64,000 bases of DNA from Chitinophaga barathri (lineage in GTDB: Bacteria > Bacteroidota > Bacteroidia > Chitinophagales > Chitinophagaceae). This document shows positions 18,807 through 27,426 of the stretch, piece by piece; position 1 is the stretch's first letter, and each line of letters begins with the position of its first letter. The DNA is taken from contig NZ_RMBX01000011.1 of assembly GCF_003807585.1 (NCBI RefSeq), positions 124,001 through 188,000 of the forward strand, written 5' to 3'. The position numbers and the translations under genes were made by a program. The notes below the pieces were generated by a model. It was not told where the DNA came from. It did not search any database and saw only the letters and a program-made list of their open reading frames with translations.

Positions 18807-19913
18807 ATGCAACAGTTTTTCGTATTCGTCAGAAAAGAATGTTACCACATCTTCCGCGATAAACGCACCCTGCTGATCCTTTTCGGGATGCCGCTGGTGC
18901 TGATCATCCTGTTTGGTTTCGCCATCACTAATGAGATCCATCATGCGCAGATAGCCGTGCTGGACCAGAGCCGCGACAGCTACAGCCAGCGCCTGGTGCG
19001 GAAAATGACCGCTTCCCGGTATTTTGAGGTGAACCGTTACCTCAGCAGTTACAAAGAAATCGGGCCTGCTTTCCGGCAGGGCGATGTGAAACTGGTGGTG
19101 GTGATCCCGGGCCGTTTTGCGCATTCCTTCGAACACGAAAAAGTTGCCGCCGTACAGCTGCTCACAGACGCCAGTGACCCGAATACCGCTACCACGCTCA
19201 TCAATTACGCGAACGCTATGATCATCCAGTATCAGCAGGAACTCACCGGCGAGATCAAACTGCCGCTCACCATCCGGTCTGAAATACAGATGGTATACAA
19301 TCCTTCACTCAAAGGCGTGTTCCTCTTCGTGCCGGGCGTGATGACGCTCATCCTGATGCTGGTTTCCGCCATGATGACCTCCATCACCATCACCCGGGAA
19401 AAGGAACTGGGCACGATGGAAATACTCCTCGTATCGCCGCTGAAGCCCGTGATGATCATAGCCGGGAAGGTGGTGCCTTATATCGTATTGTCCTTTATCA
19501 TTTCACTGATCATCCTCGCCATGGGGACATGGGTATTTGCCATGCCCGTGAAAGGCAGCCTGCTGCTGCTTTTGCTGGAATGTATCCTGTTCGGCCTCAC
19601 TGCATTGTCCCTGGGCATACTGATCTCCAGCATGACGAACAGTCAGCAGACGGCCATGATGATCTCGCTGATGGGGCTGATGCTGCCCACCGTGCTGCTG
19701 TCCGGCTTTGTGTTCCCGCTGGAAAGTATGCCCAAACCTTTACAGGTGGTGGCGAACGTGCTGCCCGCGAAATGGTTCAATATTATCCTGAAAGACGTGA
19801 TGCTGAAAGGGGCGGGGCTGCGCCAGGTATGGATGCCCACGGCGATCCTCTGCGGTATGACGGTGTTTTTCCTGGCTGTAAGTATCCGCAAATTTAAAAT
19901 CCGTTTAAGCTGA
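18807..19913 (+). CDS. ABC-2 type permease (YbhS-like)
   Basis: Inner-membrane permease of 368 residues. One N-terminal transmembrane helix (LLILFGMPLVLIILFGFAI) is followed by a roughly 150-residue periplasmic domain, then five helices starting with VPGVMTLILMLVSAMMTSI. The cytoplasmic motif TREKELGTMEILLVSPLKP marks the ABC2_membrane_3 family. Its stop overlaps the start of the second permease by one base, so the two are translationally coupled and likely form a heterodimer. Confidence 0.9.
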   Translation: MQQFFVFVRKECYHIFRDKRTLLILFGMPLVLIILFGFAITNEIHHAQIAVLDQSRDSYSQRLVRKMTASRYFEVNRYLSSYKEIGPAFRQGDVKLVVVIPGRFAHSFEHEKVAAVQLLTDASDPNTATTLINYANAMIIQYQQELTGEIKLPLTIRSEIQMVYNPSLKGVFLFVPGVMTLILMLVSAMMTSITITREKELGTMEILLVSPLKPVMIIAGKVVPYIVLSFIISLIILAMGTWVFAMPVKGSLLLLLLECILFGLTALSLGILISSMTNSQQTAMMISLMGLMLPTVLLSGFVFPLESMPKPLQVVANVLPAKWFNIILKDVMLKGAGLRQVWMPTAILCGMTVFFLAVSIRKFKIRLS

Positions 19914-21031
19914 TGCGTACCATCTTTTTCATATTACAAAAGGAATTCCTGCAGATCTTCCGCAACAGGTCCATGCTGCCCATCATCTTCGCGATGCCGG
20001 TGGTGCAGCTCCTGGTGCTGGCTTTTGCCGCGAACTATGAAATCAAAAACCTGAGCATAGACGTGGTGGATCATGACGGCGGCACCTGGAGCCGGCAGCT
20101 GCGCGACAAACTCACCGCCTCCGGTTATTTTTCACTCTACCACCAATCCGCCAACACAGCCCAGGCCATGGAAGACCTGGAAACAGGCGGGGCGGACCTG
20201 ATCCTCACCATTCCACGCCATTTCGAACGGGACCTGGTACGCGAAAATGAAGTGCGGGTACAATTGCTCGTCAACGCCATCAACGGCAGCAAAGCGGGTC
20301 TGGCAGCGGGTTATGCCAGCAGTATCATCAACGACTTCAACCGCCGCATCCGCCTGGACTGGCTGGCGCTGGACGAGGACGACGCTCCCGCCCACTTCGA
20401 CGTGAGCTACCGCTATTGGTATAATCCCGACATGAATTACAAATACTTTATGGTGCCGGGCATCCTGGTCGTGCTGGTGACAATGATCGGGGCATTCCTG
20501 AGCGGGATGAACATTGTGAAGGAAAAGGAAATGGGCACGATAGAACAGCTGAATGTAACGCCTATCAGGAAGATCCATTTTATCACCGGCAAGCTGCTGC
20601 CTTTCTGGATCATCGCATTGTTCGAGCTTGCGTTCGGGCTTACGGTGGGCAAGCTGGTGTTTCACCTGCCGGTGGTGGGCAATATCGGCTGGGTGTTCCT
20701 GTTTGCTTCGGTGTACCTGCTGGTGATGCTGGGCCTTGGCCTGCTGATCTCTACTTTTACGGACACGCAGCAGCAGAGCATGTTCATCACCTGGTTTTTC
20801 CTCATCATTTTTGTCCTCATGAGCGGCCTTTTTACACCGATTGAAAGTATGCCGCCATGGGCGCAGAAGATCACGTTATTTAACCCCGTAGCCTATTTCG
20901 TGAAGGTGATCAGGATGGTGATGCTGAAGGGCAGCGGATGGGCGGATATAAGATATTATTTAGGCGTAATGCTGGTATTTGCCGTAGTGCTGAACGGCAT
21001 TGCGGTATGGAACTACCGGAAAACGGTATAG
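19913..21031 (+). CDS. ABC-2 type permease (YbhR-like)
   Basis: Partner permease of 372 residues with the same plan as the preceding gene: an N-terminal helix (MLPIIFAMPVVQLLVLAFA), a periplasmic domain, and a C-terminal membrane domain with KEKEMGTIEQLNVTPIRK and SGLFTPIESMPPWAQ. It is the last gene of the exporter operon; a strong terminator lies 22 bases after the TAG stop. Together the six genes encode a complete TetR-controlled tripartite ABC efflux pump, probably for an amphipathic drug or toxic metabolite. Confidence 0.9.
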   Translation: MRTIFFILQKEFLQIFRNRSMLPIIFAMPVVQLLVLAFAANYEIKNLSIDVVDHDGGTWSRQLRDKLTASGYFSLYHQSANTAQAMEDLETGGADLILTIPRHFERDLVRENEVRVQLLVNAINGSKAGLAAGYASSIINDFNRRIRLDWLALDEDDAPAHFDVSYRYWYNPDMNYKYFMVPGILVVLVTMIGAFLSGMNIVKEKEMGTIEQLNVTPIRKIHFITGKLLPFWIIALFELAFGLTVGKLVFHLPVVGNIGWVFLFASVYLLVMLGLGLLISTFTDTQQQSMFITWFFLIIFVLMSGLFTPIESMPPWAQKITLFNPVAYFVKVIRMVMLKGSGWADIRYYLGVMLVFAVVLNGIAVWNYRKTV

Positions 21032-21053
21032 TAAACAGTTGTAGGTAACAGAC

Positions 21054-21084
21054 GCCGGGGCATTCGCTGCCCCGGCTTTTTTTT
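21054..21084 (+). terminator. Terminator of the efflux operon
   Basis: GCCGGGGCA (21054-21062) pairs perfectly with TGCCCCGGC (21068-21076) across a 5-base loop and is followed by eight T. It separates the exporter operon from the convergent MocR gene, whose stop codon touches the T-run. Confidence 0.9.
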
Positions 21085-22495
21085 ACCCCATCTGCGCCGC
21101 CAGCTTACCTATCAGCTTCAGCCCGTCTTCCACCTGTTTGCTCCAGGGAGTGGCGTAACTGATCCGCAGGCAGTTGTTATAGCGGTCCTGCAAAGAAAAG
21201 ATACGCCCCGGCGCAAAACTCACTTTACGGCGCAAGGCCTGTTCATAGAGCTCGATGGTATTGACGGACTGGTTCAGCTCCAGCCAGAGCACATAACCGC
21301 CCTGCGGGCGGGATACACAGGTGTCTTCCGGGAAATAATCCGCGATGGCCTGCTGGTAACGCAGGCACTGCGTATGCAGCATTTTGCGCAGGTTGCGCAT
21401 ATGATGTTCGTACCGGCCATTCTCCAGGAAATGCGCAATAGCGGCCTGTGGCAGGGTGGCGCTGGACACGCTGTGGTTCAGCTTGAGGCGCAGCACGCGG
21501 TCTTTGTATTTGCCCGGGATGGTCCAGCCCACGCGGTAACCGGGGGCCAGGGATTTGGAAAACGAATTGCACAGCAGCACGTTGCCGTTGCGGTCGTATT
21601 GTTTGCAGCTGGAAGGGCGCAGCTTCCCGAAATAAATATCGGAATAGATATCGTCCTCTATCAGCGGGATGTCGTATTTGTTGACAATCTTCACCAGCTC
21701 CCGTTTGTTTTTGTCCGGCATACAGGAGCCGATGGGATTGCTGAAATTGGTCACGAATACGCAGGCTTTGATCTTAAATTTTGGAATGGCCTTGTCCAGG
21801 TACTCGAGGTCCACACCGCAAACGGGGTTGGTGGGTACTTCCAGTACTTTCAGTCCCAGGCTTTCCGCCAGCTGGAAGGTGCCGCAATAGGCGGGGCTTT
21901 CCAGGGCTATTACGTCCCCGGGCTGGGTGGTGGCGGAGAGGCAGAGGGTGAGGGCGTCCATGCAGCCGGTGGTGGTCACAATATCGTGCTCCGTGATGCT
22001 GCCGCCCCATTGCAGGCTTTGCCGGGCGATCTGGCGGCGCAGGTTCAGGTTTCCCTGGAGGTTTTCGTAATTGAGCCCGCCGCCGGTATTGCGCATGGCG
22101 GCCAGCATACTTTTGCTGAGTTTGGCGGAAGGCAGCAGGTCTTCCGTGGGCGCGGCCACGGAGAAACGCAGCAGGTCTTCGCCGGCATGGTGGCTGAACA
22201 CTTCGGTGATCATCTCGCTCACGTTCACTTCAGTGGCCTTTTTCACCGGCCTGCTGATGCTGGGCATCTCCGGCAGGCGGCGGGGGCTGAAACACACGTA
22301 ATAGCCGGATTTGGGCCTTGGCTCTATAAATCCTTTGCTCTCCAGGTGATAATAGGCCTGGAATACGGTGCTCATACTGATGCCCTGCTCTTTGCTGAGG
22401 GAACGCACGGAGGGAAGTTTGTCCCCGATACGGATCACTTCTTTTTCAATCATTGCCTGGAGGCGGTCTGCCACCTGCATATATAATGTATCCAT
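21083..22495 (-). CDS. MocR/GntR-family PLP-dependent transcriptional regulator
   Basis: Regulator of 470 residues. The N-terminal winged helix of the GntR type (MDTLYMQVADRLQAMIEKE, KLPSVRSLSKEQGISMSTV) is joined to a class I aminotransferase-like domain with the PLP lysine in CNSFSKSLAPGYRVGW. MocR proteins sense PLP or amino-acid-derived ligands and bind direct repeats. A direct-repeat pair overlaps this gene's own promoter and recurs before the PLP decarboxylase at 24572, so both are likely targets. It is divergent from the dinB-alkA-ogt operon. Confidence 0.9.
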   Translation of the reverse strand: MDTLYMQVADRLQAMIEKEVIRIGDKLPSVRSLSKEQGISMSTVFQAYYHLESKGFIEPRPKSGYYVCFSPRRLPEMPSISRPVKKATEVNVSEMITEVFSHHAGEDLLRFSVAAPTEDLLPSAKLSKSMLAAMRNTGGGLNYENLQGNLNLRRQIARQSLQWGGSITEHDIVTTTGCMDALTLCLSATTQPGDVIALESPAYCGTFQLAESLGLKVLEVPTNPVCGVDLEYLDKAIPKFKIKACVFVTNFSNPIGSCMPDKNKRELVKIVNKYDIPLIEDDIYSDIYFGKLRPSSCKQYDRNGNVLLCNSFSKSLAPGYRVGWTIPGKYKDRVLRLKLNHSVSSATLPQAAIAHFLENGRYEHHMRNLRKMLHTQCLRYQQAIADYFPEDTCVSRPQGGYVLWLELNQSVNTIELYEQALRRKVSFAPGRIFSLQDRYNNCLRISYATPWSKQVEDGLKLIGKLAAQMG

Positions 22496-22510
22496 GTCAC
22501 CCGGTTTGTA

Positions 22511-22550
22511 CTGATATGGTCAAATTTACGAAAATGGAATCTGTTTATTT
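22511..22550 (+). promoter_or_regulatory. Candidate MocR operator 1 and mocR promoter
   Basis: Direct repeats ATATGGT (22514-22520) and ATCTGTT (22539-22545) start 25 bases apart. Between them, on the minus strand, is TAAATTTG (22521-22528), a -7 box for mocR ending 25 bases before its ATG. The same repeat pair, spacing and central TTTAC recur at 24476-24512. Confidence 0.65.
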
Positions 22551-22593
22551 TATATTTTATAATTTCATGTCCCATTAAACCAAAAGGAAACCC

Positions 22594-23067
22594 ATGAGTA
22601 ATTTGCCCTTTAGCGTGATACAAAGGTTACAGACGCAGCATCTTTCGCTGGAAGAGATGACCGGCGGTATTCCGGACGAACAGTTAAAAGAAGAAAAGAT
22701 CCCCGGTAAATGGTCCGCGCTGGACAATGCCGCGCATATCGCCGTTTTTCATGGTATTTTTAAAGGCCGCATCGAGCGGGTGCTGGAAGAGGAAGAGCCG
22801 GTGTTCCCGCCGTACAAGTGGGAGGAAGACCCGCTGTTTGCCCAATACCGGCAGCTGCCCATCAGGGAACTGATCGAGATATACAAGGATGACCGCGCGG
22901 ATTTTATCCGGTATGTGAACACGCTGGCGCCGGAGTCCTACAGGCGTTTCGGCAGGCACCTGGTATATGGCCGTTTTTCCGTGGCGGACCTCATTGAAAT
23001 GATGATACTGCATGAAAGCCATCACCTGTTCACCATGTTTAAACTGATACACACCACGCCTAAATGA
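22594..23067 (+). CDS. DinB-superfamily protein
   Basis: Four-helix DinB/YfiT-type protein of 157 residues. Metal-binding histidines of the family are visible at DNAAHIAVFHG and at MMILHESHHLFTMFKLIH near the C-terminus; KWSALDNAAHI matches the typical KWS-x-E-x-LGH motif with Ala/His variation. Such proteins are thiol transferases or metal-dependent hydrolases, not the DinB polymerase. Its stop overlaps the alkA start (ATGA), placing it in an alkylation-repair operon, so detoxification of electrophiles is a reasonable guess. Confidence 0.85.
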   Translation: MSNLPFSVIQRLQTQHLSLEEMTGGIPDEQLKEEKIPGKWSALDNAAHIAVFHGIFKGRIERVLEEEEPVFPPYKWEEDPLFAQYRQLPIRELIEIYKDDRADFIRYVNTLAPESYRRFGRHLVYGRFSVADLIEMMILHESHHLFTMFKLIHTTPK

Positions 23068-23960
23068 TCAGCCTGCCCATCACGGATTACGAACATTTCA
23101 GTTTTGCTGAATGCCGGCTGTTCCTGAACAGGAGCGACCGCGAATGCCTGCATACCGTGCGGGATGGGGCCGTTTACAAGCTGCTCGCCCCGGAAGGCAG
23201 CCCCGTGCTGGTACGCATCCGCCAGGAGGCCGGCAAACCCTCGCTGGCCGCGGAGGTATTGTATGGTGAAGTGACCGGAGAAGGCGAAGATCATATCCGC
23301 CGCTTCGTCACCCAATGGCTGCACCTGGACGGTGATATGACGCCGTTTTATACCTTTTCCGCAAAGGATAAAATACTCGGCCCGCTTACCCGCAATTACA
23401 AAGGCCTGCGCCTCATCGGCATCCCGGACCTGTTTGAAACCATCACCTGGACCATTACCGGGCAGCAGATCAACCTGGCGTTTGCGTATACGCTGAAACA
23501 AAGGCTGATACAGGCTTTGGGGTATGTGCTGGAAGAAGGCGGGCATACATATCACCTGTACCCGCATCCCGCCGTGATCGCTTCCATACAGCCGGAAGAT
23601 CTGATAGCCATGCAGTTTTCCAAAAGCAAAGCGGCTGCCATTATCCGCGTGGCGAAACTGATGGCGGCAGGGGAGCTGAGCGAAGAAAAGATCAGGGCGT
23701 TATCTTTCGAAGAAGCGAGGGATACACTGGTGGCCATCAAAGGCATCGGGCCCTGGAGCGCGAACTATGTGCTGATGAAATTCGCGCAGCACCCGCAGGC
23801 GCTGCCGCTGGAAGACGCGGGCCTTCACAACGCACTGAAAGCACAACTGAACATGCCCGCCAAACCCACGCTGGCGGAGGTGAAACACATTACCCGACAC
23901 TGGCAACAACACGCTGCATATGCAACCTTCTACTGCTGGCGCTCCCTTACCAACGGATGA
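23064..23960 (+). CDS. alkA: DNA-3-methyladenine glycosylase, AlkA family
   Basis: Base-excision glycosylase of 298 residues removing alkylated purines. The helix-hairpin-helix is IKGIGPWSANYVLM, followed by LPLEDAGLHNAL, where Asp is the expected catalytic residue of the HhH-GPD fold. The upstream ITGQQINLAFAYTLKQRL also fits the family. The start overlaps the DinB gene by four bases and the 3' end overlaps the ogt start by 41 bases, so the three genes are one operon for repair of alkylation damage. Confidence 0.9.
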   Translation: MISLPITDYEHFSFAECRLFLNRSDRECLHTVRDGAVYKLLAPEGSPVLVRIRQEAGKPSLAAEVLYGEVTGEGEDHIRRFVTQWLHLDGDMTPFYTFSAKDKILGPLTRNYKGLRLIGIPDLFETITWTITGQQINLAFAYTLKQRLIQALGYVLEEGGHTYHLYPHPAVIASIQPEDLIAMQFSKSKAAAIIRVAKLMAAGELSEEKIRALSFEEARDTLVAIKGIGPWSANYVLMKFAQHPQALPLEDAGLHNALKAQLNMPAKPTLAEVKHITRHWQQHAAYATFYCWRSLTNG

Positions 23961-24429
23961 GCAGCTGATCTTTATGGACAGCCCCGTAGGGCGTATAGGC
24001 ATCCGCGGTACCACGGAATATATCACTGCCGTGCTCTTCGAAAATGATACGCAGGAACATGTTGCAACACCTAATGCGGCGCCTCTTTTATATACAGCCA
24101 AACGGCAGCTGGAAGAGTATTTCCGCAAAGAGCGGAAGGTGTTTGACTTCCCCATACAACAGCCCGGGACGGCCTTTCAGCAGCTGGTATGGCACAACCT
24201 GCTCACCATTCCTTTTGGTGAAACTATTACCTATCTCGCATTGGCCAAAAGGGTAGGGAATATAAAAAGCATCCGCGCGGTAGGAACCACCAATGGAAAA
24301 AACGCGCTCGCCATAGTGGTACCATGCCACCGTGTAATCGGCAGCGGTGGCGTGCTCACAGGATACGCGGGAGGGCTGTGGCGTAAACAATGGCTCCTTG
24401 ATCATGAAAAGGGCGGCCTGCTTTTCTGA
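23920..24429 (+). CDS. ogt: Methylated-DNA-protein-cysteine methyltransferase
   Basis: Suicide alkyltransferase of 169 residues repairing O6-methylguanine. The active-site motif VVPCHRVIG with the acceptor Cys is present, preceded by the recognition-helix region RAVGTTNGKNALAI and by TIPFGETITYLALAKRVG. The N-terminal ribonuclease-like domain is short. The ATG at 23920 lies inside alkA (41-base overlap). An in-frame ATG at 23974 would avoid the overlap but would cut into the first strand (LIFMDSPVGRIGI), so the earlier start is preferred. Confidence 0.92.
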   Translation: MQPSTAGAPLPTDEQLIFMDSPVGRIGIRGTTEYITAVLFENDTQEHVATPNAAPLLYTAKRQLEEYFRKERKVFDFPIQQPGTAFQQLVWHNLLTIPFGETITYLALAKRVGNIKSIRAVGTTNGKNALAIVVPCHRVIGSGGVLTGYAGGLWRKQWLLDHEKGGLLF

Positions 24430-24430
24430 A

Positions 24431-24449
24431 TGACGAACGGCATTCGTCA
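24431..24449 (+). terminator. Hairpin after ogt
   Basis: TGACGAA (24431-24437) and TTCGTCA (24443-24449) form a perfect 7-bp stem directly after the ogt stop codon, followed by GGGATCATTATTTTT. A weak intrinsic terminator of the repair operon. Confidence 0.55.
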
Positions 24450-24473
24450 GGGATCATTATTTTTGATCAACCC

Positions 24474-24512
24474 ATCTGATCTGGTCAAAATTTACAAAAC
24501 TGCATCTGTTTT
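24474..24512 (+). promoter_or_regulatory. Candidate MocR operator 2
   Basis: Direct repeats ATCTGGT (24479-24485) and ATCTGTT (24504-24510) start 25 bases apart, as in operator 1, with TTTACAAAA between them. A further ATCTGAT lies at 24474. The site is about 60 bases before the start of the PLP decarboxylase gene. Confidence 0.62.
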
Positions 24513-24571
24513 TTATTCGGGATTTGTTTGAATTTTGGGTCGTCAATTCACAACCTCGAAACCGCCGTATC

Positions 24572-25999
24572 ATGAATGCAACATTCCGCGAGGACCTCTT
24601 ACAGTTGAACGACCTCTTACAGCAGACCGCCAACTATGCCGGAGATTTTCTCAGCCGCATCAACGAGCTGCCCGTGAGCAGACAACTGCCCGCCTTTTCA
24701 CCGGCCACGCTGCCGGAGAAGGGAATGGGAGCCGCGTCCGCGCTGGAACTGTTCGATAACCGTTTTGGGGATCATCTTACCGCCAACGCGGGGCCGCGTT
24801 ATTTCGGTTTTGTGACCGGCGGGGTTACGCCCGCAGCGCTTGCGGGAGACTGGCTGGCCGGCACGGTGGACATGAACCCCGGGGACCGCGCGGATGTGTC
24901 TTTCCAGGTTGAAACTGAAACCCTTGTACTGCTCCGCCAGCTTTTTTCCCTTCCTGAAGAATTCCTGGGCTGCTTCGTAAGCGGCGCCACCATGAGCAAT
25001 TTCACGGGGCTGGCTGCCGCAAGGCAGTGGCTGGGCCTACAGCAGGGCGTGAATGTGGCGGAACTGGGCGTGGGGGCCATCAAAGACGTAAAAATACTGG
25101 CGGCAACGCCGCATTCCAGCATCAGCAAAGCGTTGTCTATGCTGGGGCTGGGCCGGAATGCCCTTGTATTGCTGCCCACCCTGCCGGGCCGGGAAGCGGT
25201 AGATATCAATGCACTCAAAGCCTGGATCAGCGAACATCCCGGGCAGCCTTTCATTTTCAGCGCCAGCGCGGGAACCGTAAATACGGTTGACTTTGACGAC
25301 ATCGCAGCACTGGCGGAGTTGAAGAAAGAACACACATTCTGGTTGCATGTAGATGCGGCCTTTGGCGGGTTTGCCGCCGTAAGTCCGCGCTACAGGCACC
25401 TGCTCAACGGATGGGAACATGCGGACAGCATTACCATCGATGCGCATAAATGGCTGAACGTGCCTTACGATTCAGCGATGATCTTTACACGGCATCCGCA
25501 ATTGCAGCTGGCCGTGTTCCAGAACACGGGCGCCGCCTACCTGGGCGACCCCGCAGCTAATTTTAACTTTATCAACTACGCGCCCGAAAATAGCCGGAGA
25601 CTGCGCTCGCTGCCCGCCTGGTTTTCCCTGAAAGCTTACGGCGCCGAAGGGTACCGCGACCTGGTGGAGCAAAACATCCGCCTGGCGCAGCAGCTCGGCG
25701 AAGCCATCTCCCGCAGCAGCCATTTTAAACTGCTGGCGCCCGTCAGGATGTGCGTGGTGTGCTTCACCCTCGAAACAGAAGAGCGGAACCGGGCCGGCCA
25801 TATCGCGCTGTTCCTGCAAAAGCTCGTCAAGCGAGGGGTGGTGAACATGACACCGACTACGTACAAAGGCACCCCCGGCGTACGTGCCGCCCTGGTGAAC
25901 TGGCGCACCACCGCACAGGACATAGATAAAGTCATCAACGAACTAGAAACCGTGGCAGCCGACATCTCAGACCTGTCTGCCATCATTGAAAATAATTGA
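24572..25999 (+). CDS. PLP-dependent group II decarboxylase
   Basis: Amino-acid decarboxylase of the aromatic-amino-acid/glutamate type, 475 residues. PLP-binding features are WLHVDAAFGGF and the Schiff-base lysine in TIDAHKWLNVPYDS. Gly-rich GYFGFVTGGVTP-type and VSGATMSNFTGLAAARQWL segments also fit. The start at 24572 (MNATFREDLLQL) begins the typical first helix; the upstream in-frame codons from 24524 have no support. It is preceded by the candidate MocR operator, so the MocR protein may control it in response to its substrate or to PLP. Substrate undetermined. Confidence 0.9.
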   Translation: MNATFREDLLQLNDLLQQTANYAGDFLSRINELPVSRQLPAFSPATLPEKGMGAASALELFDNRFGDHLTANAGPRYFGFVTGGVTPAALAGDWLAGTVDMNPGDRADVSFQVETETLVLLRQLFSLPEEFLGCFVSGATMSNFTGLAAARQWLGLQQGVNVAELGVGAIKDVKILAATPHSSISKALSMLGLGRNALVLLPTLPGREAVDINALKAWISEHPGQPFIFSASAGTVNTVDFDDIAALAELKKEHTFWLHVDAAFGGFAAVSPRYRHLLNGWEHADSITIDAHKWLNVPYDSAMIFTRHPQLQLAVFQNTGAAYLGDPAANFNFINYAPENSRRLRSLPAWFSLKAYGAEGYRDLVEQNIRLAQQLGEAISRSSHFKLLAPVRMCVVCFTLETEERNRAGHIALFLQKLVKRGVVNMTPTTYKGTPGVRAALVNWRTTAQDIDKVINELETVAADISDLSAIIENN

Positions 26000-26075
26000 T
26001 TTAGAGGTTGATATTAGTAGCGGCGATGGGTCTCTACCCATTGCACGTTTTTCTATTCATTAACACACACGGATT

Positions 26076-26507
26076 ATGCAATACGACCTGAAAGAGCTCA
26101 TTTCCTACGAAGAAATGAAGGCTCAGTACTTCCTGTTACAACAACTGAACCCGAAGCTGCAACAAAACGATTATGAAACCATGCTGCCGGATATGATCCG
26201 CAACGGCTACCGGCAGGTAGTGGTGCTGGAAAACGGCGCGGTCACCGGTATGAGCGGCTTCTGGATCAATACCAAACTCTATTGCGGTAAGTATATCGAA
26301 ATGGACAACGTGGTAACCGACGCGGCGCACCGCAATAAAGGCATTGGAAAGATCCTTTGCGACTGGATCACCCAAAAAGGCCGGGCTGAGGGCTGCAAAC
26401 ACATCCTGCTGGATGCTTATGTGATCAACCGCGATGCGCACCGCTTCTATTTCAGGGAAGGGTTTTTTATCGAAGGGTTTCACATGAACAAAAAGATCGC
26501 GGATTAA
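26076..26507 (+). CDS. GNAT acetyltransferase
   Basis: N-acetyltransferase of 143 residues. The acetyl-CoA loop is VTDAAHRNKGIGKILCDWI (R-x-x-G-x-G/A type), preceded by the IEMDNVV strand and followed by HILLDAYVINRDAHRFY and the FREGFFIEGFHMNK end. The substrate is not predictable. It is the first of four co-oriented genes with short gaps or overlaps (GNAT, DMT exporter, GNAT-DinB, GNAT) ending at a terminator at 28803. Confidence 0.9.
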   Translation: MQYDLKELISYEEMKAQYFLLQQLNPKLQQNDYETMLPDMIRNGYRQVVVLENGAVTGMSGFWINTKLYCGKYIEMDNVVTDAAHRNKGIGKILCDWITQKGRAEGCKHILLDAYVINRDAHRFYFREGFFIEGFHMNKKIAD

Positions 26508-26517
26508 ACGGACCATC

Positions 26518-27426
26518 ATGAAAAAACAACATACAAATGCCTACCTGGCATTGGTGATAGTGAGTATATTCTGGGGCACTACCTATCTTGCCGCCAGGAT
26601 AGGCGTACAGCACATGCACGGCATGATGCTGGCGGGGCTGAGGCAGACCAGTGCGGGGTTTATCCTCACGGCGTTTTTCCTGCTGAAGGGATATAAGCTC
26701 CCGGAAACGCCCGTGCTGAGCCGTCTTTTTGTAATAGGCGTGATCATGCTTTGCGGCAGCAACGGGCTCATGACCTGGGCCATGCAATACATCCCGAGCG
26801 GGCTGGGCGCTATCATCGCGGCCACTGTGCCTATCTGGGTCACCATTTTCAGTTTCTTTTTAGTACAACGCACAAAGATATCCTGGCAGCTGATCGCCGG
26901 CATGCTCATTGGCCTGCTGGGCATCGGCGGCATCTTTTACGACAACCTGGCCCACCTCATGGAGCCGGAGTACCGGTTCGGCGTGCTGCTGATCACCGCC
27001 GCCTGTGTGTTCTGGGCGCTGGGCTCCGTGCTCACGGCCAAGTGGGCGCTGGGCATCAACTACCTGTATGGCGCGGGTTACCAGATGTTGTTCAGCGGTA
27101 TTGTGATGCTGATCATCGCGGCGCTGATGGGCCAAGACCTGAATATCGGTAACTTTACCGGGGAGCTGTGGGGAAGCCTGTTGTACCTCGTGTTCATCGG
27201 TTCGCTGCTGAGCTACTCCGCGTACGTATTCGCGCTGAACAACCTGCCGCCTTCGCTGGTATCCGTATACGCATACATCAATCCCGTCGTAGCGGTGATC
27301 CTTGGCTGGCTGATACTCAGCGAAAAACTCAACTGGACGATGGGCGTGAGCTGTATGGTGACGCTGCTGGGCGTATATATCGTGAACAAAGCATTTAACA
27401 AGCAAAAAAGTTATGAACGCACTTAA
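26518..27426 (+). CDS. EamA/DMT-family transporter
   Basis: Inner-membrane drug/metabolite exporter of 302 residues with about ten transmembrane helices in two EamA repeats. Motifs include SIFWGTTYLAARIGV in helix 1, PSGLGAIIAATVPIWVTIFSF closing the first repeat, and PSLVSVYAYINPVVAVILGW closing the second. It overlaps the next gene by 14 bases, and an acetyltransferase lies 10 bases upstream; acetylated metabolites could be exported, but this is inference. Confidence 0.9.
   Translation: MKKQHTNAYLALVIVSIFWGTTYLAARIGVQHMHGMMLAGLRQTSAGFILTAFFLLKGYKLPETPVLSRLFVIGVIMLCGSNGLMTWAMQYIPSGLGAIIAATVPIWVTIFSFFLVQRTKISWQLIAGMLIGLLGIGGIFYDNLAHLMEPEYRFGVLLITAACVFWALGSVLTAKWALGINYLYGAGYQMLFSGIVMLIIAALMGQDLNIGNFTGELWGSLLYLVFIGSLLSYSAYVFALNNLPPSLVSVYAYINPVVAVILGWLILSEKLNWTMGVSCMVTLLGVYIVNKAFNKQKSYERT

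Noticed and set aside
22594..23067. DinB as DNA polymerase IV
   Set aside because: At 157 residues with a four-helix histidine pattern it belongs to the DinB/YfiT superfamily, not to Y-family polymerases.
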